Below are positions 54,212 to 62,439 of a stretch of 64,000 bases of DNA, in pieces; within the stretch, counting starts at the first letter, position 1; each line of letters begins with the position of its first letter. The DNA comes from Curtobacterium sp. TC1 (lineage in GTDB: Bacteria > Actinomycetota > Actinomycetes > Actinomycetales > Microbacteriaceae). The translations under genes and the position numbers were made by a program. The notes beneath the pieces were generated by a model, which worked only from the letters and a program-made list of their open reading frames with translations, was not told where the DNA came from and ran no database searches. The stretch is from NCBI RefSeq assembly GCF_019844075.1, contig NZ_CP081964.1, positions 2,790,001 through 2,854,000 on the forward strand, written 5' to 3'.

Positions 54212-54700
54212 ATGGCAGACAGTTCCTTCGACGTGGTCAGCAAGGTCGACAAGATGGAGGCGGAGAACGCCCTCAACCAGGCGGCCAAGGAGATCGAGCA
54301 GCGGTACGACTTCAAGGGCGCGGACGCGTCGGTCGCCTTCAGCGGTGACGACGTCCTCATCAAGGCGAACTCGGAAGAGCGCGCCAAGGCCGTCCTCGAC
54401 GTCCTGCAGAGCAAGGCGATCAAGCGCAACATCAGCCTGAAGAGCCTCGACGCCGGTGACCCGTACCCCTCGGGCAAGGAGTACCGCATCGAGGTGAAGT
54501 TCAAGAACGGCATCGAGCAGGACGTCGCCAAGAAGATCGGCGCGTTCCTGCGGGCGAACGCCCCGAAGACCGTGAAGAGCCAGATCCAGGGCGACGAACT
54601 GCGGGTCTCCTCGAAGAGTCGTGACGACCTGCAGAACACCATCCAGCTCCTCAAGGGTGAAGAGTTCGACGTCCCGTTGCAGTACATCAACTTCCGCTGA
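54212..54700 (+). CDS. YajQ-family nucleotide-binding protein
   Basis: The protein has 162 residues. FDVVSKVDKMEAENALNQAAKEI and the C-terminal QVSSKSRDDLQ-type region are family signatures. Some members bind cyclic di-GMP; the cellular role here is unknown. ATG 54212 follows TAGGCT by seven bases: leaderless. Confidence 0.9.
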   Translation: MADSSFDVVSKVDKMEAENALNQAAKEIEQRYDFKGADASVAFSGDDVLIKANSEERAKAVLDVLQSKAIKRNISLKSLDAGDPYPSGKEYRIEVKFKNGIEQDVAKKIGAFLRANAPKTVKSQIQGDELRVSSKSRDDLQNTIQLLKGEEFDVPLQYINFR

Positions 54701-54742
54701 CGCGCAGCGTCGAACGACACCCGAACCCGACACCGGCACCCC

Positions 54743-56203
54743 GTGGAGCACTGGCTCACCGTCGCGATCACCGTCCTGGCCGTCCTGCTGGACCTGGCGA
54801 TCCGCGCCTTCTCGATCATCTACGTCCCGATCAACCGGAAGCCGCAGACCGCGACGGCCTGGTTGCTGGCGATCTTCCTCATCCCCTACATCGGCTTCAT
54901 CGTCTTCCTGGTCATCGGATCGACGAAGCTGCCGCGCGCCCGGCGTGAGAAGCAGACCGAGATCAACGCGTACATCCTCGAGCAGACCGAGGGCATCGAA
55001 CGCGTGCGCCGTGACCACCCGTGGCCGCTCTGGCTCGAGAGCATCACCACGCTGAACCGCGAACTCGGTGCCATGCCGCTGGTCGGCGGCAACTCGGCCG
55101 AGCTCTACCCCGACTCGGAGGAGTCGATCGCCGAGATGACCCGGGCGATCGACCAGTCGCGTCGGTTCGTGCACGTCGAGTTCTACATCGCGACACTCGA
55201 CGACACGACCCGTCCGTTCTTCGACGCGCTCGCCCGCGCGCAGGCCCGCGGCGTCACCGTCCGCTTCCTGCTCGACCACTGGGCGAGCCGCGGGTACCCC
55301 GGCTACAAGGACACACTGGCGTTCATGGACCGCGCCGGCATCGAGTGGCACCTCATGCTCCCGCTGCTGCCACTGCAGGGGAAGTTCCAGCGCCCCGACC
55401 TGCGCAACCACCGGAAGATCATGGTCATCGACGGCTCGGTCGCGTTCACCGGGTCGCAGAACCTGATCGACGCGTCGTACGACATCAAGTCCCACATCGA
55501 GAAGGGCATGGTCTACAAGGACCTGTTCGCCCGGTTCGAAGGACCGGTCGTCGCGGGGTTGAACGCCCTGTTCGTCACCGACTGGTACAGCGAGACCGAC
55601 GAACTGCTCCTGCGCGAGAGCGACCCGGTGCAACGAGCCGACCGCGGTGACGCCCTCGACTGCCAGGTGGTGCCGTCCGGGCCGGGGTTCGACGGTGAGA
55701 ACAACCTGCGCCTGTTCAACGCGCTGCTCTACTCGGCGCAGAAGAAGGTGTCGATCACCTCGCCGTACTTCGTCCCGGACGACTCGATGCTGTACGCCAT
55801 CACGACGACCGCCCAGCGCGGCGTCGAGGTCGAGCTCTTCGTCGGCGAGATGGGCGACCACGCGATGACATGGCACGCGCAACGCTCGTACTACGAGGGA
55901 CTGCTCCGCGCCGGCGTCAAGATCTGGCTGTACCGGGCACCGGTGATCCTGCACGCCAAGCACTTCACCATCGACGACGAGGTGTCGGTGATCGGGTCGA
56001 GCAACATGGACATGCGCTCGTTCAGCCTGAACCTCGAGGTCTCCGTGATGGTGCGCGGCCACCGCTTCGTCGATGCGTTGCGCGGCGTGCAGGATGCCTA
56101 CAAGGAGCACAGCTTCGAGCTCACGCTCGACGAGTGGGTCGACCGTCCGCGCCGGTCCAAGGTGCTCGACAACGTCGCGCGGCTCACGGCAGCGCTGCAG
56201 TAG
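54743..56203 (+). CDS. cls: Cardiolipin synthase (phospholipase D type)
   Basis: The protein has 486 residues. Two N-terminal membrane helices (about 5-25 and 38-58) precede two HKD motifs, HRKIMVID (223-230) and HAKHFTID (404-411). It joins phosphatidylglycerol molecules into cardiolipin. GTG 54743, 42 bases after YajQ. Confidence 0.92.
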   Translation: MEHWLTVAITVLAVLLDLAIRAFSIIYVPINRKPQTATAWLLAIFLIPYIGFIVFLVIGSTKLPRARREKQTEINAYILEQTEGIERVRRDHPWPLWLESITTLNRELGAMPLVGGNSAELYPDSEESIAEMTRAIDQSRRFVHVEFYIATLDDTTRPFFDALARAQARGVTVRFLLDHWASRGYPGYKDTLAFMDRAGIEWHLMLPLLPLQGKFQRPDLRNHRKIMVIDGSVAFTGSQNLIDASYDIKSHIEKGMVYKDLFARFEGPVVAGLNALFVTDWYSETDELLLRESDPVQRADRGDALDCQVVPSGPGFDGENNLRLFNALLYSAQKKVSITSPYFVPDDSMLYAITTTAQRGVEVELFVGEMGDHAMTWHAQRSYYEGLLRAGVKIWLYRAPVILHAKHFTIDDEVSVIGSSNMDMRSFSLNLEVSVMVRGHRFVDALRGVQDAYKEHSFELTLDEWVDRPRRSKVLDNVARLTAALQ

Positions 56204-56479
56204 CGAGCGCTGGCGCGCTGGCGCGCCTGGCGCGCCTGGCGCGCTGGCGCGCTGGCGCACGGTGCGTCGTCCTCCACTCGGTGCGACCCTGGTCGCACGG
56301 TGCGGACGGGAGGCGCGGCTCGCCACCGCCACGCACGGTGCGTCGTCCTCCAGTCGGTGCGACCTTGGCCGCACGGTGCGTCGCGACAGCGAGGCACCGT
56401 GCGAGCAAGCCCGCGGCGAGCGGACAACCCTGCACCGTGCAGCAGCGCTCCGCGGCCGGGTCGCCCCCGGCAGGTGCGC
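56204..56479. repeat. Repeat-rich gap without a gene
   Basis: Six tandem CTGGCGCG(C)-type units of 8-9 bp occupy 56210-56259. A 48-bp block then occurs twice, at 56257-56304 and 56333-56380 (76-bp spacing, about 45 identities), each ending in GTGCGACC..GGTCGCAC palindromes. A GGACGGGAGGC motif (56304-56314) lies between them. No supportable gene. Confidence 0.75.
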
Positions 56480-57655
56480 TCAGCGCAGCGGGACGAGGGA
56501 TGCCAGGGCCGCGACGGCCCGCTCGAGCGGGCCACGGCCGAGGAACCGGCGCCAGACCATCGCGAACACGACCGAGCCGAGGGCGAACCAGCCCCACGCC
56601 TCGGCCGACTCCGGGTACTCGGGCAGCAGCGCGATCACCACGAGGTGTCCCGAGTAGACCGTGAGCGGCATCGACCCGACGGCGGCGAGCGGGAACGCGA
56701 TCCGCTCGGCGACCCGGCCTCGCCCGTCGAACACCAGGATGCACAGCGCGATGACCGCCACCGCCACCCCCGCTGTGCCCACCACGTCGACGACCGACGA
56801 CGAGTGGTCACGCGGTGACAGGAAGAGCTGGGCGAGGGCCTGGCCCGGAGTGGTGTCGTCGGCGGCGTACGGAACGCCCGGGAACGCGAACGCAGCCCCT
56901 GGCGGCAGCGGCGCGAGGACGGTGCCGACGATGTACGCGGTGGCGGCGACCAGTGCGCCGGACGCGAGGAGCACGATCTGCAAGCCCCGGGCCTCTCCCC
57001 ACCGGTACGGCCCGGACGCCGCTGGCGCGTCGTCCGGGAACCGGCGGCGTGGGCCCAGACCGGACCTGGCGATCGCGAGACCGACCAAGACGTACGCCAG
57101 GAAGGTGACCACGGGGTAGACCAGGCCGAGCTGCACGCCGACCATGCCCGCGTCCGCGTAGGCCGGTGCGATCGCGACCGCGGCGATCGGCGACAGGACG
57201 GCGCAGGCACCCGCGATGGCGAGGAGCCACGCCGGGCGGACCCGGAGCACCGGGATGACCAGCAGGAAGAGCACGCCGTACGTCGGCAGGATGACGTAGA
57301 CGGGGGTGTCCAACGCGATGAGCACGAACCCGACGGCGACGACGGCCACGGCACGGATCGCCAGGCGTGCCCGGACCCGGCCGATCGTCGGTGGTCCCGG
57401 CGGGCTCGTCCGACCGCTCGTCAGCCCGATCGACACCCCGGCGAGGACGGCGAACAGCGTGGACGGGCGCCCGTGCGCCACGGCCGACCACGTCGAGGGG
57501 TCGGACCAGTCGAGCTGGTCCGCGATGCCGCCGATGTGCGCGGCCATCATGCCGAGCAACGCGAGCGCCCGTGCGACGTCGACGCCCTGCAGCCGCGCGC
57601 CGGAAGCGGACGCGCCCCGCACCGCCGTGGGCGGGACGGGGCGCGTGTCGGTCAT
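56480..57655 (-). CDS. Membrane acyltransferase-like protein (DUF1624/DUF418 type)
   Basis: The protein has 391 residues and about ten membrane helices. RLQGVDVARALALLGMMAAHI (21-41) is the start of the heparan-alpha-glucosaminide acetyltransferase-like family. It may transfer acyl groups to surface glycans. Residues of about 200-224 ([15 protein letters not shown]...RWGEA) are encoded by the 73-bp palindromic element shared with menD and interrupt the membrane pattern. Start ATG/GTG at 57655. Confidence 0.75.
   Translation of the reverse strand: MTDTRPVPPTAVRGASASGARLQGVDVARALALLGMMAAHIGGIADQLDWSDPSTWSAVAHGRPSTLFAVLAGVSIGLTSGRTSPPGPPTIGRVRARLAIRAVAVVAVGFVLIALDTPVYVILPTYGVLFLLVIPVLRVRPAWLLAIAGACAVLSPIAAVAIAPAYADAGMVGVQLGLVYPVVTFLAYVLVGLAIARSGLGPRRRFPDDAPAASGPYRWGEARGLQIVLLASGALVAATAYIVGTVLAPLPPGAAFAFPGVPYAADDTTPGQALAQLFLSPRDHSSSVVDVVGTAGVAVAVIALCILVFDGRGRVAERIAFPLAAVGSMPLTVYSGHLVVIALLPEYPESAEAWGWFALGSVVFAMVWRRFLGRGPLERAVAALASLVPLR
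56986..57058. repeat. 73-bp palindromic element, copy 1 (inside acyltransferase gene)
   Basis: It is 71 of 73 bases identical, in reverse orientation, to 63191-63263. Internally CCCGGACG and CGTCCGGG are paired. Frame of the host gene is maintained. Confidence 0.85.
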
Positions 57656-57660
57656 CGCCG

Positions 57661-59034
57661 TCAGTTCGTGGGCGCGTCGACGCGGCCGAGCGACACGTCG
57701 ATCATCTCGTCGCGGGGCACGACCTTGATGCGCTCACGCCCCTCGGCAGCACCGAGCGCGAGCTCGTGGGTGTCCAGGTTGTGCCAGCCGTCGAGGTCGG
57801 TGTACTGGACACCCCGCTCGCGGAGCAGGGCCGGGATCGCACCCTCGGACGGGTCCTCCGGCGTCCACCAGCTCGCCTGGTCGTTCACGATGTGCTGCAC
57901 GGTCTCCATCGCGTCGGACTTCGTGTGGCCGATCAGGCCGACCGGGCCGCGCTTGATCCAGCCGGTGGCGTAGACACCCGGGATCTGCTGGTTGTCGTCG
58001 TCGAGGACCTGGCCCTCGTGGTTCGGGATGACGCCGTGGCGCTCGTCGAACGGCAGGCCGGGCAACGGGGAACCGAAGTAGCCCACGGCTCGGTACGCCG
58101 CCTGGACCGGGATCTCGCGGATCTCGCCCGTGCCCTCGACGCCGCCCTCGCCGTTCGGCCGGGTGCGCTCGTACCGGATCGCGGTGAGGTTGCCGTGCTC
58201 GTCGCCGACGAACTCGGTCGGCTTCGCGTAGAAGTGCAGGTGCAGCCGCCGGCTCGCCTGGCCGGTCTCGCGCGTGCGCCACTGCTCGAGCACCCGGTTG
58301 ATGACCATGATCTGCTTGTTCGTGGCGATCGCGGTCTTCGAGGCCTCGTCGTGGTCGAAGTCCTCGTCGTAGACGATCATGTCGACGTCGCGGACCTCGC
58401 CGAGTTCGCGGAGCTCGAGCGGCGTGAACTTCACCTGGGCGGGACCACGGCGGCCGAAGACGTGGACGTCCGTGACGGGTGACGCCTTCAGACCCTCGTA
58501 CACGTTCGCCGGGATCTCGGTCGGCAGCAGGTCGTCGGCGTGCTTCGCCAGGATGCGGGAGACGTCGAGGGCCACGTTGCCGACCCCGATCACCGCGACG
58601 CTCGAGGCGTCGAGCGGCCAGGTGCGCGGCACGTCGGGGTGGCCGTCGAACCAGCTGACGAACTCGGCGGCGCCGAAGGAGCCCTCGAGGTCGACACCGG
58701 GGATGTCGAGGTCGGCGTCCTTGATCGCGCCCGTCGAGAAGACGACGGCGTTGTAGTGCTTCTTCAGGTCCTCGAGGGTGATGTCCTCGCCGAAGCGGAC
58801 GTTGCCGAACAGCCGGACGACACCGCGGTCGAGCACGTCGCGCAGCGCGTTGACGATGCCCTTGATGCGCGGGTGGTCGGGGGCGACGCCGTAGCGGACC
58901 AACCCGTACGGCGCGGGGAGCTGCTCGAACAGGTCGATCGACACGTCGTGTCCGTGGGCCTCGCGCAGCAGGATGTCCGCGGCGTAGATGCCGGCGGGTC
59001 CGGCGCCGACGATGGCGATTCGGAGGGTGGGCAC
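57661..59034 (-). CDS. fpr: Ferredoxin--NADP+ reductase (FprA type)
   Basis: The protein has 457 residues. IAIVGAGPAGIYAADILL (7-24) binds FAD and the second GxGNVALDVSR motif binds NADP. FprA-type enzymes are typical of actinobacteria and reduce ferredoxins. GTG or ATG 59034 has GGAG upstream. It sits six bases before the acyltransferase-like gene and may be co-transcribed. Confidence 0.92.
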   Translation of the reverse strand: MPTLRIAIVGAGPAGIYAADILLREAHGHDVSIDLFEQLPAPYGLVRYGVAPDHPRIKGIVNALRDVLDRGVVRLFGNVRFGEDITLEDLKKHYNAVVFSTGAIKDADLDIPGVDLEGSFGAAEFVSWFDGHPDVPRTWPLDASSVAVIGVGNVALDVSRILAKHADDLLPTEIPANVYEGLKASPVTDVHVFGRRGPAQVKFTPLELRELGEVRDVDMIVYDEDFDHDEASKTAIATNKQIMVINRVLEQWRTRETGQASRRLHLHFYAKPTEFVGDEHGNLTAIRYERTRPNGEGGVEGTGEIREIPVQAAYRAVGYFGSPLPGLPFDERHGVIPNHEGQVLDDDNQQIPGVYATGWIKRGPVGLIGHTKSDAMETVQHIVNDQASWWTPEDPSEGAIPALLRERGVQYTDLDGWHNLDTHELALGAAEGRERIKVVPRDEMIDVSLGRVDAPTN

Positions 59035-59120
59035 TGATCGTCTCCAGTTCGTTCGGGTGGGGTGCTCCCGGTGGTGCGTCCCGCGCGGCGGCCGTGGGGC
59101 CGTCCGGTCGCGGGCGGTGT

Positions 59121-60197
59121 TCAGCGGCTGCGGTCGACGACGGAGTCCGCGAAGCGGGTGAGCGCCCGCTTCACGGTGCCGTCGGGCAGCGGGGCGAGGG
59201 CGTCCACGGCTTCGCGGGCCCAGCGGACCGCGACCGTGCGCGTCGACGCCGTCGCCTCGTGTTCACGCAGGGCGGCGACGGCCGACTGGTACGGCACGGA
59301 GCCGACCGCGTCGTCCGGGGCGCCGTTCACGTCGCGCTCGATGCGCTGGACGAGGTCCTGCGCCGCCGGGTCGGTCGCCGCGTGCCGCCGCAGGTGCAGC
59401 ATCGGCAGCGTGTCGACGCCGGCGCGGAGGTCGTTGCCGGCGATCTTGCCGGTCTTGTCCGTCGCGGGTGCCAGGTCGATGACGTCGTCGACGAGCTGGA
59501 AGGCGACACCCACCTTCTCGCCGAAGGTCCCGACGGCGTCGAGGTACGTCCGGTCGGCGCCCGAGAACATGACGCCGGCGCGGGCGGCGGTCGCGATGAG
59601 CGAACCGGTCTTGTCGCTGAGGACCTGGATGTAGTGCTCGACCGGGTCGTCGTCGGGCTGCGGGCCCGTGGTCTCGTGCAGCTGCCCCATGCAGAGCCGC
59701 TGGAAGGTCTCGGCCTGCATCCGGATGCCCTCGGTGCCGAGGTCGGCGGTGATGAGGCTGGCACGGGCGAAGAGCAGGTCGCCGGTCAGGATCGCCACGT
59801 TGTTGCCGTAGGTGATCTGCGCCGCGGGGACCCCGCGGCGCACGGGCGCTTCGTCCATGACGTCGTCGTGGTAGAGCGACGCCAGGTGGGTCGTCTCGAT
59901 GCTCACGGCCGCCTTGACCACGGCGTCGGTCACCCCGTCGCCGAGCTGCGCGATGAGCAGCGTGAGCGTCGGACGGATCCGCTTGCCACCCGCGGAGAGC
60001 AGGTAGCGGCTCGTGGTGTCGGCCAGGGTGTCCGTGGAACGCATGGCGTCCTCGAGCCCCTGCTCGACGAGCTCGAGCCCGTCGTCGACGGCGGTGATGA
60101 AGCGGCGGTCGGCGGGCGTGGCGAACAGCCGCTCGCCGATGCCCAGCGAGGCGCGGAGGCTCGGCGCGCGACGTGCGACCGGGACGCTCGGATTCAA
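59121..60197 (-). CDS. Polyprenyl diphosphate synthase
   Basis: The protein has 358 residues. The two aspartate-rich motifs DDVMD (111-115) and DDVID (237-241) and GGKRIRP are intact; the DDVMD spacing suits a medium/long-chain trans-prenyl synthase. It most likely makes the menaquinone side chain, since menG, menF and menD follow. Start TTG 60197 has GGAG seven bases upstream. Confidence 0.9.
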   Translation of the reverse strand: MNPSVPVARRAPSLRASLGIGERLFATPADRRFITAVDDGLELVEQGLEDAMRSTDTLADTTSRYLLSAGGKRIRPTLTLLIAQLGDGVTDAVVKAAVSIETTHLASLYHDDVMDEAPVRRGVPAAQITYGNNVAILTGDLLFARASLITADLGTEGIRMQAETFQRLCMGQLHETTGPQPDDDPVEHYIQVLSDKTGSLIATAARAGVMFSGADRTYLDAVGTFGEKVGVAFQLVDDVIDLAPATDKTGKIAGNDLRAGVDTLPMLHLRRHAATDPAAQDLVQRIERDVNGAPDDAVGSVPYQSAVAALREHEATASTRTVAVRWAREAVDALAPLPDGTVKRALTRFADSVVDRSR

Positions 60198-60229
60198 GTG
60201 CTGCTCCGTCTTCGGGGGATGGTGACCGG

Positions 60230-61021
60230 TCAGTCGTCGGCCGGGTCGACGCGCGGCTGCTCGCCGGTTGCCTGGTGGTCGCGGCGTGCCTTCGCACGAC
60301 GGGCCGCGGACTCGCGCACCGTGTCGGCGACGGGCTTGCGGCCACGGTGCAGTGCGACGATACCGGCCGTGAGGTTGCGGTAGGCGACCACGGAGAACCC
60401 GACGCCGCGCAGCCACTGGGTCAGGACCTGCTGGTCCGGCCACGCGTCGATCGACTCGGCGAGGTAGCGGTAGGCAGCGGGGTTGCTGCTGGAGAGCTTC
60501 GCGATGCCCGGGAGCACGCGCTTCAGGTAGGTGCCGTAGCCGAGGCGCAGCAGCGCACGGGGCGGGGTCGAGAACTCGCAGATGACGACGCGGCCGCCGG
60601 GCTTCAGCACCCGCAGCATCTCGGCGAGCGCCTGCTTCGGGTCGTTCACGTTGCGGAGCCCGAACGAGATCGTGACCGCGTCGAACGTGTCGTCGTCGAA
60701 GGGCAGGTGTTCGGCGTCACCCTCGACGAAGGTGATCTCGGGGTGTCGCTCGCGGCCGACGGCGATCATGCCGGCGGAGAGGTCGAGCGCGCTGACCTCA
60801 GCACCCTTCTTCGCGAACGCCGCGGCGCTCGTGCCGGTGCCGGCGGCGATGTCGAGGACCTTCTCGCCGGGCTGCGGGTCGACCGCCCGCACCGTGGCGA
60901 CACGCCACAGCGGTGCGTTGCCCGCCGACAGGATGTCGTTCGTGAGGTCGTACTTGGCCGCGACGTCGTCGAACATCGCCGCCACCTCGTCCGGCCGCTT
61001 GTTCAGGTCCGCTCTGCTCAC
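60230..61021 (-). CDS. menG: Demethylmenaquinone methyltransferase
   Basis: The protein has 263 residues. [31 protein letters not shown] is the SAM loop, and [27 protein letters not shown] is typical of UbiE/MenG. It does the final C-methylation in menaquinone synthesis. GTG 61021 follows TAGGAT by seven bases (61029-61034): leaderless. Confidence 0.93.
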   Translation of the reverse strand: MSRADLNKRPDEVAAMFDDVAAKYDLTNDILSAGNAPLWRVATVRAVDPQPGEKVLDIAAGTGTSAAAFAKKGAEVSALDLSAGMIAVGRERHPEITFVEGDAEHLPFDDDTFDAVTISFGLRNVNDPKQALAEMLRVLKPGGRVVICEFSTPPRALLRLGYGTYLKRVLPGIAKLSSSNPAAYRYLAESIDAWPDQQVLTQWLRGVGFSVVAYRNLTAGIVALHRGRKPVADTVRESAARRAKARRDHQATGEQPRVDPADD

Positions 61022-61129
61022 CCGACCAATCCTAGAGGTCTCGACCGTACGTTCACCGGACTCGCAGCGACGGCTCGCGCGACCGGCGGACGGCCGGGCG
61101 TCCGACCGACCGCGCGTAGCATCGGAGCC

Positions 61130-62389
61130 GTGACCCGAACCACCACGGCGGCGCCCCCGCTGACGGTCTCCACCCGGATCCTCGACGACCCGGGCACCGT
61201 CCTCCGCCACACCCTCCGCGACCGTCCCCTGGCCTTCGTCCGGAACGGCGACGGCATCGTCGGCATCGGGGAAGCGCTGCGGTTCACGTTCACCGGGCGC
61301 GACCGGATGCGCGACGCGGCCGCCGTGTGGCGTTCCGTCGTGGAAGCCGCCACCGTCGACGACCCGGTGCAGCTGCGCGGGTCGGGTCTGGTGGCGTTCG
61401 GCTCCTTCGCCTTCGCCGACGACTCCGCCGACGAGAGCGTGCTGATCGTCCCGCGCGTGGTCATCGGTCGTCGGCGCGGGAAAGCCTGGCTCACGGCGAT
61501 CGACACGACCGTCGGCGCCGAGCCGCTCGCCTTCACACGGACCTCGGTGCCGGTCCCCCACGTCGGACCGCACGTCTCCGTCACGCTGCGCCCGGGCCGG
61601 ATCGACGAGGCCGCCTACGCCGCGAACGTCGCCGAGGCCGTGCGGCGCATCGTCGCCGGGGGCGCGCAGAAGGTCGTCCTCGCCCGCGACCTCGTCGGCA
61701 CGCTGCCGCCGGGAGCCGATCGACGCGCCGTGCTGCTCGACCTCGCCGCCGCCTACCCGCAGTGCGTCACGTTCGCGGTCGACGGCCTGGTGGGTGCGAC
61801 CCCGGAGACGCTCGCCCGCACGGACGGCACGCGGCTGACGGCACGGGTGCTGGCCGGCAGCGCCGCACGCGGGACCGACGAGGTGTCCGACCGTGCGGCC
61901 GCCGAGGCCCTCGCCGCCAGCGCGAAGGACGTCGAGGAGCACGCGTTCGCGATCGACAGCCTGCTCGCCTCGCTCCGCCCGCTCGTCACCGAGCTGCGTG
62001 CCGACCCGGAGCCGTTCCGACTGCAGCTGCCGAACCTGTGGCACCTTGCGACCGACGTGCAGGCGACGCTGCCGCCGGACACCACCTCGCTCGACGTCGC
62101 CGACGCCCTGCACCCGACCGCCGCGGTCGCGGGGACTCCCACCGACGTGGCCGTCCGGCTCGTCGCCGAGCTCGAGGGCGTCGACCGCGGACGCTACGCC
62201 GGTCCGGTGGGCTGGATGGGCGCGACGGGCGACGGCGAGTGGATGCTCGCGCTGCGGAGCGCCCGGATCGACGACGACGGCACCGTCCGGGCCTGGGCCG
62301 GCGCCGGTGTCGTGGCGGGGTCGGAGCCGGCGCGCGAGGTCGCCGAGACCGCCCTGAAGTTCCGACCGGTCACCGACGCGCTGGCCTGA
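61130..62389 (+). CDS. menF: Isochorismate synthase
   Basis: The protein has 419 residues. The chorismate-binding domain has [31 protein letters not shown] and [10 protein letters not shown]. It makes isochorismate, the first step of menaquinone synthesis. It is divergent from menG. GTG 61130 follows TAGCAT by seven bases (61117-61122): leaderless. Confidence 0.93.
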   Translation: MTRTTTAAPPLTVSTRILDDPGTVLRHTLRDRPLAFVRNGDGIVGIGEALRFTFTGRDRMRDAAAVWRSVVEAATVDDPVQLRGSGLVAFGSFAFADDSADESVLIVPRVVIGRRRGKAWLTAIDTTVGAEPLAFTRTSVPVPHVGPHVSVTLRPGRIDEAAYAANVAEAVRRIVAGGAQKVVLARDLVGTLPPGADRRAVLLDLAAAYPQCVTFAVDGLVGATPETLARTDGTRLTARVLAGSAARGTDEVSDRAAAEALAASAKDVEEHAFAIDSLLASLRPLVTELRADPEPFRLQLPNLWHLATDVQATLPPDTTSLDVADALHPTAAVAGTPTDVAVRLVAELEGVDRGRYAGPVGWMGATGDGEWMLALRSARIDDDGTVRAWAGAGVVAGSEPAREVAETALKFRPVTDALA

Positions 62390-62439
62390 GCGGCGCGGCG
62401 CCACGCGGCCCCGCGGTCGCGCTGCACCGCCCCGCCGCG

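Noticed and set aside
56210..56380. CRISPR array
   Set aside because: Repeats are tandem without spacers of uniform length, and no Cas gene is in the window.
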